This document shows, one piece after another, positions 1 through 5,709 of a stretch of 10,565 bases of DNA. The position numbers and the translations under genes are program-made. The notes under the pieces were generated by a model. It had not been told where the DNA came from, searched no databases, and worked only from the letters and a program-made list of their open reading frames with translations. The stretch's first letter is position 1. Each line of letters opens with the position of its first letter. Source of the stretch: Thermoplasmata archaeon (GTDB lineage: Archaea > Thermoplasmatota > Thermoplasmata > Lutacidiplasmatales > UBA184); the NCBI GenBank assembly GCA_030039715.1, contig JASHVA010000115.1, forward strand, positions 1 to 10,565, in the 5' to 3' direction.

Positions 1-305
1 TACGCCTCCGGCGTCAGCGGCCCGGCGAGGTAGAGGTCGTTCGCCTTGTGGTCGATCCGGAGGTACGCGGCCTCGTTGAGGACCCGCTGGCCCATCGTGA
101 ACGTCGAGAAGATCACCGCGCCGACGAGCGCGACGCCGATGAGCGAGGGGTCGAGGATCTCGACGAAGACGAGGATCACGCCGGGGACGACCATCGAAGT
201 CAGCATCGCGAGGCGTTCGTTCCCTTGGACGAGGACCTCCGTCCAGAGGAACGCCGCCGTCCCCGCGAACGGTCGCGACGGGGCGAGCGCGTCGCTAGTC
301 CTCAT
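1..305 (-). CDS. ABC-2 type transporter permease, N-terminal part (runs off the left edge)
   Basis: The first 101 residues of a membrane protein are visible; its 3' end lies outside the window. A short cytoplasmic N terminus is followed by two hydrophobic segments at about residues 33-51 and 55-73. The next stretch, NEAAYLRIDHKANDLYLAG followed by PLTPEA, resembles the conserved post-TM2 region of ABC-2 family permeases (residues 78-101). The ATG at 305 lies inside the end of the upstream ATPase gene (ATGAGGACTAG, 11 nt shared including the stop), so the two are almost certainly co-translated. It would be the membrane half of an ABC exporter paired with that ATPase. The substrate cannot be told; drugs, lipids or a natural product are all common for this family. 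The family call rests on partial sequence plus the neighbouring ATPase. Confidence 0.8.
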   Translation of the reverse strand, partial: MRTSDALAPSRPFAGTAAFLWTEVLVQGNERLAMLTSMVVPGVILVFVEILDPSLIGVALVGAVIFSTFTMGQRVLNEAAYLRIDHKANDLYLAGPLTPEA

Positions 306-1221
306 TGATCGACCTCCCGACCGCCCGCAGGAACGCCTCCTCGAGGGTGACGGGTCCGACCGTCGCCGTCATGCCGGCGCGGCCGACGACCTCCATCACC
401 TCGTTGAGCGTGTTCGGGTTCACGATCACGGTCAGAGAGAGGCCGTCCGTCACGCAGGTGCCGTAGCTGCGGAACCGGTCGACCTGGGAGGCGCCGTCGG
501 GGACGAGGACCTTGAGCGTGCCCCCGACCGACCGCTTCAGCTCGTCCGCGGTGCCGCTCGAGAGCACCTGACCGTGCTCGATGATGTAGAGACGGTTCGA
601 CAGCACTTCCGCCTCGTCGAGGTAGTGGGTCGTCAGGAGGATGGTCGAGCCCTTCTGCGTGAGCGCCCGGAGGGAGGCCCAGACCTCGCGCCGCGCGAAC
701 GGGTCCATCCCGATCGTCGGTTCGTCGAGGAAGAGGAGCGGTGCCTCGGTCGCGATGACGGTCGCGACCATCGTCCGCTGCCGCTGGCCGCCGGACAGCG
801 TGACGGAGAGGCGGTCGGCGAACGGAGTGAGGCCCATCCGCTCAAGCGACTCCTCGGTGCGGTACCGGGCGGTCTCCCGAGCGAAGCCGCGAGCGCGGAG
901 GTACGTGTAGATCTGCTCGCGGGGCGTGAGGTGGAAGAACGGCTTCCCCTCCTGGGGCACGACCGCGATGTACGGTCGGGCCCGCTCGGGCGAGCGGGTC
1001 ACGTCGATCCCGAAGACCTCGACGGCGCCCGAGCTCGGACGCAGGAGCGTGGAGGCGATCCGGAGGAACGTCGTCTTCCCGGCGCCGTTCCGCCCGAGGA
1101 GGGCGACCCGCTCGCCCCGGTGGACCTCCATCGAGACGCCCGAGAGCGCCTCGACGGGGGGCGCCCCGCGGCTCTCGTACGTCTTCCGGAGATCGACGCT
1201 CCGGAGGGCCTCCTCGCTCAT
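295..1221 (-). CDS. ABC transporter ATP-binding protein (DrrA/CcmA-like exporter ATPase)
   Basis: A complete 308-aa nucleotide-binding subunit. All core motifs are visible: Walker A GRNGAGKTT at 43-51, Q-loop Gln90, signature LSGGQRQR at 142-149, Walker B LLFLDEP at 162-168, D-loop GMD at 171-173 and the H-loop His199. About 100 residues follow the ATPase core, as in the DrrA-type subunits of ABC-2 exporters. It hydrolyses ATP at the inner face of the membrane to drive the permease encoded directly downstream, which overlaps its last codons. The ATG start is supported by a TATA-like box whose centre is 28 nt upstream, implying a leaderless or nearly leaderless mRNA. Catalytic residues look intact. 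The ATPase assignment is secure; the transported substrate is unknown. Confidence 0.95.
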   Translation of the reverse strand: MSEEALRSVDLRKTYESRGAPPVEALSGVSMEVHRGERVALLGRNGAGKTTFLRIASTLLRPSSGAVEVFGIDVTRSPERARPYIAVVPQEGKPFFHLTPREQIYTYLRARGFARETARYRTEESLERMGLTPFADRLSVTLSGGQRQRTMVATVIATEAPLLFLDEPTIGMDPFARREVWASLRALTQKGSTILLTTHYLDEAEVLSNRLYIIEHGQVLSSGTADELKRSVGGTLKVLVPDGASQVDRFRSYGTCVTDGLSLTVIVNPNTLNEVMEVVGRAGMTATVGPVTLEEAFLRAVGRSINED

Positions 1222-1245
1222 GGAACGCGTCCGACCGAGATGCGG

Positions 1246-1252
1246 TACTTAA
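1246..1252 (-). promoter_or_regulatory. TATA-like box of the ABC exporter operon
   Basis: On the minus strand the motif TTAAGTA sits in an otherwise very G+C-rich spacer. Its centre is about 28 nt upstream of the ATPase ATG at 1221. That is the archaeal TATA-to-TSS distance, so transcription would begin at or next to the start codon. The rest of the gap (1222-1350) shows no ORF or clear terminator. Confidence 0.5.
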
Positions 1253-1350
1253 CGGGCGGGTTCTTGCGGCGGGCGAGAGGGGTCGTGGAACGGCGGCTCG
1301 CGCTCGACGGCGCGGCGCCCGGCGGGTTGGTCCTCGTCGCTACCGTCCGT

Positions 1351-1746
1351 CTAGTGGCTGCCGCAGCCGCAACCCCCGCCGTTCGCGGAGTTGCTGCCGC
1401 AGGAGCCGCATCCACCGGCCCGACCGGCCGCGTCGGGTTCGGGGAGCGTCGGGTTCGTAATCTTGAAGCCGGACTGGTTCAGGTCCTCGACGTAGTCGAT
1501 GATCGCCCCGTCGACGAACTGGGTGCTCGTCGGGTCGACGAGGAACGAGAAGCCGTCGACGCGGAGGACCTCGTCGTCCGAGCGGGGCTTGGCGAAGGCG
1601 AGCCCGAACTGGACGGCGCTTCCGCCCCCGCAGCATCCGCCCCCGCCCGGCTGGGCGTAGACGCGGACGCCGATCTCCGGGCGCTGGCCCTGGATCAGGG
1701 TCTTCACTTGCTCGACGGCGGCGGGTCGGATTTCCAGGTGAATCAT
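1351..1746 (-). CDS. IscA/HesB-like A-type iron-sulfur protein with a cysteine-rich C-terminal tail
   Basis: A 131-aa protein with the A-type carrier (Fe-S biogenesis) fold signature. An N-terminal amphipathic segment precedes the glycine-rich cysteine site GGGGCC (C38, C39). The family block VDPTSTQFVDG, then IDYVEDLNQSGFKITNP, covers about residues 70-99. The end is cysteine-rich, with CGCGSH as the last six residues (C126, C128). Family members use one cysteine at the first site plus a C-terminal CxC to hold iron or a cluster and pass it to apo-proteins in the cytoplasm. Two departures are visible: the first cysteine is doubled, and an extra CGSC (C113, C116) lies in a Gly/Ser-rich insert before the usual CGC. 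It is monocistronic by position. A role in Fe-S or metal handling is inferred; carrier function is not proven. Confidence 0.85.
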   Translation of the reverse strand: MIHLEIRPAAVEQVKTLIQGQRPEIGVRVYAQPGGGGCCGGGSAVQFGLAFAKPRSDDEVLRVDGFSFLVDPTSTQFVDGAIIDYVEDLNQSGFKITNPTLPEPDAAGRAGGCGSCGSNSANGGGCGCGSH

Positions 1747-1781
1747 GGATCGTGCCTCGCATCGAAGACCGGGTGCCGGGC

Positions 1782-1788
1782 TTTAAGC
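1782..1788 (-). promoter_or_regulatory. TATA-like box of the IscA-like gene
   Basis: On the minus strand GCTTAAAGC stands out in the 131-bp gap between the flippase stop and this gene. The centre is about 39 nt upstream of the ATG at 1746, which predicts a leader of about 13 nt. That leader contains GAGG eight bases before the ATG, a possible Shine-Dalgarno element. This is one of the few genes here that does not look leaderless. Confidence 0.45.
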
Positions 1789-1877
1789 TCTGTGACGCCC
1801 GCGCAGCGACAAACGGTGCCCGCCGGGCCCTTCTTCTCTCAGTGACAAGGAGTAGCGCGGAGCGTGACAGGGACTCC

Positions 1878-3653
1878 TCAAGGGAGTGGCCCGTTCTTCC
1901 CCTCGTCGTCGAGCGGGGGCAGCGGTTCCCCGATGTCGGGGAGTTCCCGCGTTCCCGTGAACGTGTCGGGGAGTTCGGGCTGGCGCAGCCCGGGCGCCTC
2001 CTCGGGGGTCGCCGGTGCGAGCTCGGGCGACGCCTCGCGCCAGCAGAGCCGCGCGACCTGGTTGCAGAAGCCGAGGGGGAAGCCGACGGACCGGCCGATC
2101 TGGCGCACGTCGGATTTCGTGAGCTCTCCGATCAGGGCGAGCACGACGAAGTAGACCGCGAAGCAGAGGACGATCACGCCCGCGAGCTGGTAGCCCGTCT
2201 GGACGGGCAGGAAGCCGGGCTTGTTGAACCGGGAGATCACGCCGAAGGCGAACGCCGCCGCGACCGTGATGCCGACGACGGACCGCACCTGGATCCGGAC
2301 CTTGAGCAGCGTCTCGAGGAAGTACGTGTTGAGGAGCAGCGCCGCCGAGGACGAGAGCAGAACCGCCACGGACGCGGCGATCAAGTCGTCGCCGTTGGGC
2401 ACGATCGCGTAGAGGAGGAACGTGGAGCTGAACAGCACGACGACTTGAGTGCTCGTGATGTAGAGCTCGAGCCGCTGGCGGCCGATCGCGTTGATCGACG
2501 ACTGCATGACCTGGGAGAGCGCGAGCGGGATCGCCCCCACGACGAGGATCGCGAGCGGCCAGGAGCCGATCGCGACGTAGTGGCTCCCGCCGAGCACGAC
2601 GAGGAACTGGCTGCGATACGTCACGAGGGCGATGACGCCCGGGACGAGCAGCATCGAAGTGTACCGTAACGCCTGCCAGGCGCCGCGACGGACGCCGTCG
2701 TACTCCTCCTGACGATGGAGCCCCGCGATGTACGGGAAGAGGGGCGTCGTCACCGCCGCGGGAAGCGAGAGCACCAGGATCCGGAAGCCGTTCGCGAGGA
2801 GGAAGGCGTTCAGCTCCGCCGTCCCCGACCGGAAGGCGACCAGGAACGGGATCATGTTCGTGACCATGTAGTTGAGGAGCAGGCTGCCCATGAGCGGCCA
2901 GGCGAACCGGAAGAGATGGATCGCCTCCCGCTGGCGGTAGTTCCGCATGAGGCGGATCACTGCGGGGGCCGCGAACACGGTCGACGCGCACGCGCCGACG
3001 ACGTAGGCGAGGGTCAGCCCCTCGACCGTCGGGTCGTAGTACGCGCAGTAGATCAGGACCGGAAGGCGGGCGAGCGCCTCGACGAGGCTCGGGTACTGGG
3101 CCTTCAGCGAGTTGCCGAGCCCGATGTAGAGGTTCGAGTAGACCGCCGTGAACGACCAGAGGAGCGGGAGCGCGAGGAAGATCCCGAGGCTCGTCCACTC
3201 GATGTTCCCCATGACGAGTCGGTAGCCGTCGACGGAGAGCGGCGCGATCACGAACAGGACGATGCCGACGGCGGCGACCATCGCCATCCGGACGAGCAGG
3301 TAGACCGTCGTGTTGTCGACCGGCGACTTCCCGCGGGCGAGGAAGAACGTGTACGCGGTGCCGATCCTGAGGTCGCCGATCCCGTTGATCGACGTCCCGA
3401 TCAACAGGAACAGCTGGACGGTCCCGAGGAGGGCGGCACCTTGGGTCGAGACGTTCCCGATGTGATGGTAGAGGAAGTAGCTCGCGACGACGCCGAGCAC
3501 CTGGACCGCGAGGCTCGCCCCGAAGACCGCCCCCGAGCTCAGCGTGAGGGAGAGGGCCAGCTTCGGGACGGCGGGTTTGTTCCCCGGCGGGCTCGACGCC
3601 GCGGGACTCGGAGGATCCAAGGTCGTCCGGAAAACCGAGGCGGGGGACCCCAC
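1878..3653 (-). CDS. Polysaccharide/lipid-linked oligosaccharide flippase-like membrane protein (Wzx/MATE fold)
   Basis: A 591-aa polytopic membrane protein. By eye there are about 14 hydrophobic segments between residues 31 and 515, the number typical of the polysaccharide-biosynthesis (Wzx/RfbX-like) branch of the MOP superfamily. These proteins flip lipid-linked glycans across the cytoplasmic membrane. The N terminus (about 30 residues) is Pro/Ser-rich; the C-terminal 75 residues form a soluble Pro/Glu-rich tail with a repeated ELPD motif. The GTG start at 3653 directly follows an in-frame TAA, so translation cannot begin further upstream; TTG at codon 12 is an alternative. It lies 31 nt downstream of the VOC gene on the same strand and is probably co-transcribed with it. 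No glycosyltransferase genes are nearby to suggest the glycan. The call rests on topology and general sequence character, not a diagnostic motif. Confidence 0.75.
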   Translation of the reverse strand: MGSPASVFRTTLDPPSPAASSPPGNKPAVPKLALSLTLSSGAVFGASLAVQVLGVVASYFLYHHIGNVSTQGAALLGTVQLFLLIGTSINGIGDLRIGTAYTFFLARGKSPVDNTTVYLLVRMAMVAAVGIVLFVIAPLSVDGYRLVMGNIEWTSLGIFLALPLLWSFTAVYSNLYIGLGNSLKAQYPSLVEALARLPVLIYCAYYDPTVEGLTLAYVVGACASTVFAAPAVIRLMRNYRQREAIHLFRFAWPLMGSLLLNYMVTNMIPFLVAFRSGTAELNAFLLANGFRILVLSLPAAVTTPLFPYIAGLHRQEEYDGVRRGAWQALRYTSMLLVPGVIALVTYRSQFLVVLGGSHYVAIGSWPLAILVVGAIPLALSQVMQSSINAIGRQRLELYITSTQVVVLFSSTFLLYAIVPNGDDLIAASVAVLLSSSAALLLNTYFLETLLKVRIQVRSVVGITVAAAFAFGVISRFNKPGFLPVQTGYQLAGVIVLCFAVYFVVLALIGELTKSDVRQIGRSVGFPLGFCNQVARLCWREASPELAPATPEEAPGLRQPELPDTFTGTRELPDIGEPLPPLDDEGKNGPLP

Positions 3654-3684
3654 TTAGCCCTGCGGGTCCACGGGGGCGAACTCC

Positions 3685-4086
3685 CTATCTCCCTTCCCGG
3701 GACGTGGGCGGAAGCTCCTCCGCGCGACGCTCCCAGAGCTCGAGCCAGACCCCGTCGGGATCCGACAGGAAGACCAGGCGCGCGTCCCCCTCCGTGAACG
3801 GAGGGATCCGCAGGCGCGCCCCCAGCGACTCGAGACGGGCGACCGCGAGGTCGAGGTCCTCGACCCGGAAGCCGAGGTGGTCGAGCTCGTCCCCCTCGCG
3901 GTACGGCGGGTCGCCGGGATAGTAGTTCAGTTCCAGCACCGCTCCGGATTCGGGGTCCTTCAACTCCCGCCAAAGGCCGCCCGCCGACATTCGGCCCTCG
4001 GAGCTGCGGCGCAGGCCGAGCCCCTCCGTGTAGAAGCGGGTCGCGCGGTCGAGATCGCGCACCCGGATCCCGGTGTACTCGAGCAC
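3685..4086 (-). CDS. VOC-superfamily (glyoxalase I / bleomycin-resistance fold) protein
   Basis: A 133-aa protein with the paired beta-alpha-beta-beta-beta modules of the vicinal oxygen chelate fold: module 1 at about residues 1-57 (YTGIRVRDLDRATRFYTEGL, VLELNYYP) and module 2 at about 66-120 (LDHLGFRVEDLD, VFLSDPDGVWLELWE). Aligned by eye to E. coli glyoxalase I (ligands H5, E56, H74, E122), three metal ligands have counterparts: E52, H70 and E116. The first falls on Tyr4 instead of His. Members include lactoylglutathione lyase, methylmalonyl-CoA epimerase and dioxygenases, so the reaction cannot be assigned. The GTG start is supported by a TATA-like box about 25 nt upstream, suggesting a leaderless mRNA. 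The flippase gene follows after 31 nt. Confidence 0.85.
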   Translation of the reverse strand: MLEYTGIRVRDLDRATRFYTEGLGLRRSSEGRMSAGGLWRELKDPESGAVLELNYYPGDPPYREGDELDHLGFRVEDLDLAVARLESLGARLRIPPFTEGDARLVFLSDPDGVWLELWERRAEELPPTSREGR

Positions 4087-4106
4087 GGAGGGGTCTCGGC
4101 GCCCGC

Positions 4107-4114
4107 CTATTTGA
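4107..4114 (-). promoter_or_regulatory. TATA-like box of the VOC-flippase operon
   Basis: On the minus strand CAAATAG lies centred about 25 nt before the GTG at 4086, so transcription would start at the initiation codon. The element sits in the 70-bp gap between this operon and the divergent MFS gene. Read on the plus strand (CTATTTG) it could also serve that gene, which would then have a leader of about 20 nt if translation begins near 4157. Confidence 0.5.
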
Positions 4115-4156
4115 GCCGCACCGTCGGCGGCGCCGGGGTTCTTACGGGGCGAGCCC

Positions 4157-5413
4157 CTGACGTCCCCCTCGGGGGGAGCCGCGGCGTCGTCGTCCGGTCG
4201 CAGCCGCTTCGGGGTCGTCCTGCGGAACCGCCAGTTCCTGATCTTCCTCTTCTCGTCGAGCGCCGCGACGGTCGGCTACGCGGTCTACGCGATCTCGATC
4301 GTCTGGCTGACCTACACGCTCACGGGCAGCTTCCTCGACGTCGGGGTCGTCATCGCGATCGAGTACGCCTGCTACACGCTCACCTTCCTCGTCGGACCGT
4401 TCGTCGACCGGGTGCGCAACCAGCGCACGATCTTCGTCGCGTCGTACCCGGTGCAGGCGGTGGCCGCCGCCGCGATCGCCTTCGGCGTGCTCGACCACTT
4501 CCTCTCGGTCGGGGCCCTCTTCGCGCTCGTCGCCGTGATCTCGATCCTCTGGGACATGACCTGGGCCGCGATCAACGCCGCCCCCGGAGTGCTCCTGACG
4601 CCGGACGAGCAGTTCGCGGCCGGGGGGGTGTCGGGGGCGATCGGCGGGGCCTTGACCCTGTTCGGCTACGCGGCCGGGGGTCTCCTGCTCCTCTGGGTCG
4701 GGGCGGCCGGCGGGATGCTGCTCTACGCCGCACTGCTCGGGCTGGGCGCCGTGCTCGCGCTGCCGCTCGTCATCGTGCCGCCGCGCCCGAAGGCGGCCGA
4801 GTCGTTCGGAGCGAGCTTCCGCAGCGGCTGGGAGCTCGTGCTCGGCGGGGAGGGCCGGCCGTTCCTCCAGCTCGCGACGATCGACTCGATCGAGGGGTTC
4901 CTGGCCGGAGGTGCCGCGATCCTGATCACGCTCTTTGCCACCGCCACGTACCACGGCGCGGCGTCCGGCTACGCGACCCTGTTCGTCGCGTTCGTCGTCG
5001 GGGGCGTGGTCGCGGGTCTCGTCCTCGGGGCGGCCAACCCCCGCGCCGGGGTCGGTCTTCTCATGCCGGCGGCGCTCGCCGCCTGCGGGATCGCCTACCT
5101 TGCCGCCGCCGTCCTCCCGCCGCTCCTCGCTCTCGCCGCCGCGACGTGGGCGCTCATCGGTTTCTCGTCGTCCGCGTACCTCGGCGCCAAGTACGCGTTC
5201 TTCCGCGGCTCGGTGCCGCCGGATCGGCTCGGCCGGTTCGTCTCGAACATGTACCTGTTCCCGGGGCTCGCGAGCATCGCGGGGGCGGTCGTGCTCAGCG
5301 AGATCGCGTCGGGCGGCAGTCCGCGCCTGCTCGGGGCGGTGATCGGAGCGCTTTTTCTCGTCGGGGGAGCGGTCGGACTCGCTCTCCCCCGGGTGCGTCA
5401 AATGCGGTACTGA
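4157..5413 (+). CDS. Major facilitator superfamily transporter (start codon uncertain, possibly CTG)
   Basis: A 12-helix-type MFS protein. The first helix (LIFLFSSSAATVGYAVYAI) follows an RNRQF motif, and the loop 2-3 signature is GPFVDRVRNQR (residues 80-90 counting from CTG 4157). A run of hydrophobic segments reaches the C terminus. About 418 residues from 4157 matches the normal family length. The reading frame is open back to a TGA at about 4112, yet no ATG, GTG or TTG occurs in frame before GTG 4412. Starting at 4412 would delete helices 1-2 and cut motif A in half. CTG 4157 is therefore given as a provisional start; an indel in the six-G run at 4171-4176 is another explanation. It is a proton- or solute-driven exporter by resemblance to EntS-like multidrug/siderophore exporters; the substrate is unknown. 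It converges on the tRNA-Trp gene with a 26-nt gap. Confidence 0.8.
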   Translation: MTSPSGGAAASSSGRSRFGVVLRNRQFLIFLFSSSAATVGYAVYAISIVWLTYTLTGSFLDVGVVIAIEYACYTLTFLVGPFVDRVRNQRTIFVASYPVQAVAAAAIAFGVLDHFLSVGALFALVAVISILWDMTWAAINAAPGVLLTPDEQFAAGGVSGAIGGALTLFGYAAGGLLLLWVGAAGGMLLYAALLGLGAVLALPLVIVPPRPKAAESFGASFRSGWELVLGGEGRPFLQLATIDSIEGFLAGGAAILITLFATATYHGAASGYATLFVAFVVGGVVAGLVLGAANPRAGVGLLMPAALAACGIAYLAAAVLPPLLALAAATWALIGFSSSAYLGAKYAFFRGSVPPDRLGRFVSNMYLFPGLASIAGAVVLSEIASGGSPRLLGAVIGALFLVGGAVGLALPRVRQMRY

Positions 5414-5439
5414 CGGACGCCGGTCCCGGGAGAGGGAGG

Positions 5440-5603
5440 TGGGAGCAGGGGGATTTGAACCCCCATATGCGGGTCTCTCCGCGCGCTCCAGTCAATCGTC
5501 ACGGGAACGCGGTCAGCGTTCCTCCGCAGACCCATCTCACAGGACGCGGCGTCGCCGCGTCCTGACTGGAGCCCGCTGGTCTGCCAAGTTAGCCTATGCT
5601 CCC
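5440..5603 (-). tRNA. tRNA-Trp (anticodon CCA), split by an intron
   Basis: On the minus strand the exons fold into a cloverleaf. The acceptor stem is GGGAGCA/TGCTCCC with discriminator A at 5440. The T arm is GGGGG-TTCAAAT-CCCCC and the anticodon stem GCGGG/CCCGC. The spliced anticodon loop is CTCCAGA, giving CCA (Trp). The D stem is imperfect, needing a C-A mismatch or a bulged A. Exon 1 is 5566-5603 (38 nt) and exon 2 is 5440-5474 (35 nt), with a 4-nt variable loop. The intron interrupts the loop after position 37, the usual archaeal site. CCA is not encoded; the bases after the discriminator read CCT. An AT-rich TATA-like element lies about 31 nt upstream. The gene faces the MFS gene tail to tail. 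Confidence 0.93.
5475..5565 (-). other. 91-nt archaeal tRNA-Trp intron with two hairpins and antisense segments
   Basis: The intron lies between positions 37 and 38 of tRNA-Trp. At the splice sites, exon CTCC (5568-5571) can pair with intron GGAG (5477-5480), leaving bulges AG|T and AG|A. That matches the central helix and both 3-nt bulges of a bulge-helix-bulge cut by the archaeal splicing endonuclease. The outer intron helix is not obvious. One nucleotide into the intron is an 11-bp perfect hairpin with a 3-nt loop (5540-5564). A second hairpin (5504-5522) has a 7-bp stem. Intron GACTGGAG (5486-5493) is complementary to the anticodon-loop region CTCCAGTC (5564-5571), extendable to about 10 bp. 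In haloarchaea this intron carries a C/D-box guide RNA. Here a C-like GTGACGA (5497-5503) and one CTGA (5513-5516) are visible, but no properly placed D box. Confidence 0.85.
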
Positions 5604-5629
5604 TCCGGGCGAGGCGGATGACGTGGGGG

Positions 5630-5638
5630 GATATCGTT
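5630..5638 (-). promoter_or_regulatory. TATA-like box of the tRNA-Trp gene
   Basis: On the minus strand AACGATATC is the only AT-rich patch in the gap upstream of the tRNA. Its centre is about 31 nt before the first base of the mature tRNA at 5603, close to the normal archaeal TATA-to-start distance. It contains the palindrome GATATC and so could also work in the plus direction, toward the HAD gene. Confidence 0.5.
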
Positions 5639-5709
5639 TGTCGTTCGCGCGTCGCATGCCCCGGGGGCCGCCAAAGCCTGAAGGTCGCGGCCCGGTTAGC
5701 GGCCGCCCC

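Noticed and set aside
1340..1762. A 140-codon minus-strand frame overlapping the IscA-like gene in another frame
   Set aside because: The overlapping 131-aa frame has clear A-type carrier motifs, while this one is compositionally random.
46..1845. A 599-codon open frame on the plus strand, opposite the ABC ATPase and IscA-like genes
   Set aside because: It is antisense to two genes with intact family motifs, has Arg/Asp/Pro-rich composition with no domain, and long antisense frames are expected at this G+C content.
5414..5439. A terminator between the convergent MFS and tRNA genes
   Set aside because: There is no T-rich tract on either strand in this gap or in the other gene gaps, so no terminator could be supported by sequence.
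5475..5565. A complete canonical C/D-box guide RNA in the tRNA intron
   Set aside because: A C-like box and one CTGA can be picked out, but the CTGA is in a hairpin and is not five bases downstream of the segment pairing with C34, so a full C/D annotation is not supported.
5596..5655. An upstream ATG for the HAD gene at 5596
   Set aside because: It lies inside the tRNA-Trp acceptor region, and the added residues match nothing in HAD proteins.
5604..5709. A cobalamin riboswitch upstream of the B12 genes
   Set aside because: The gap is too short for the aptamer, no B12-box was seen, and the likely leaderless starts leave no room for one.
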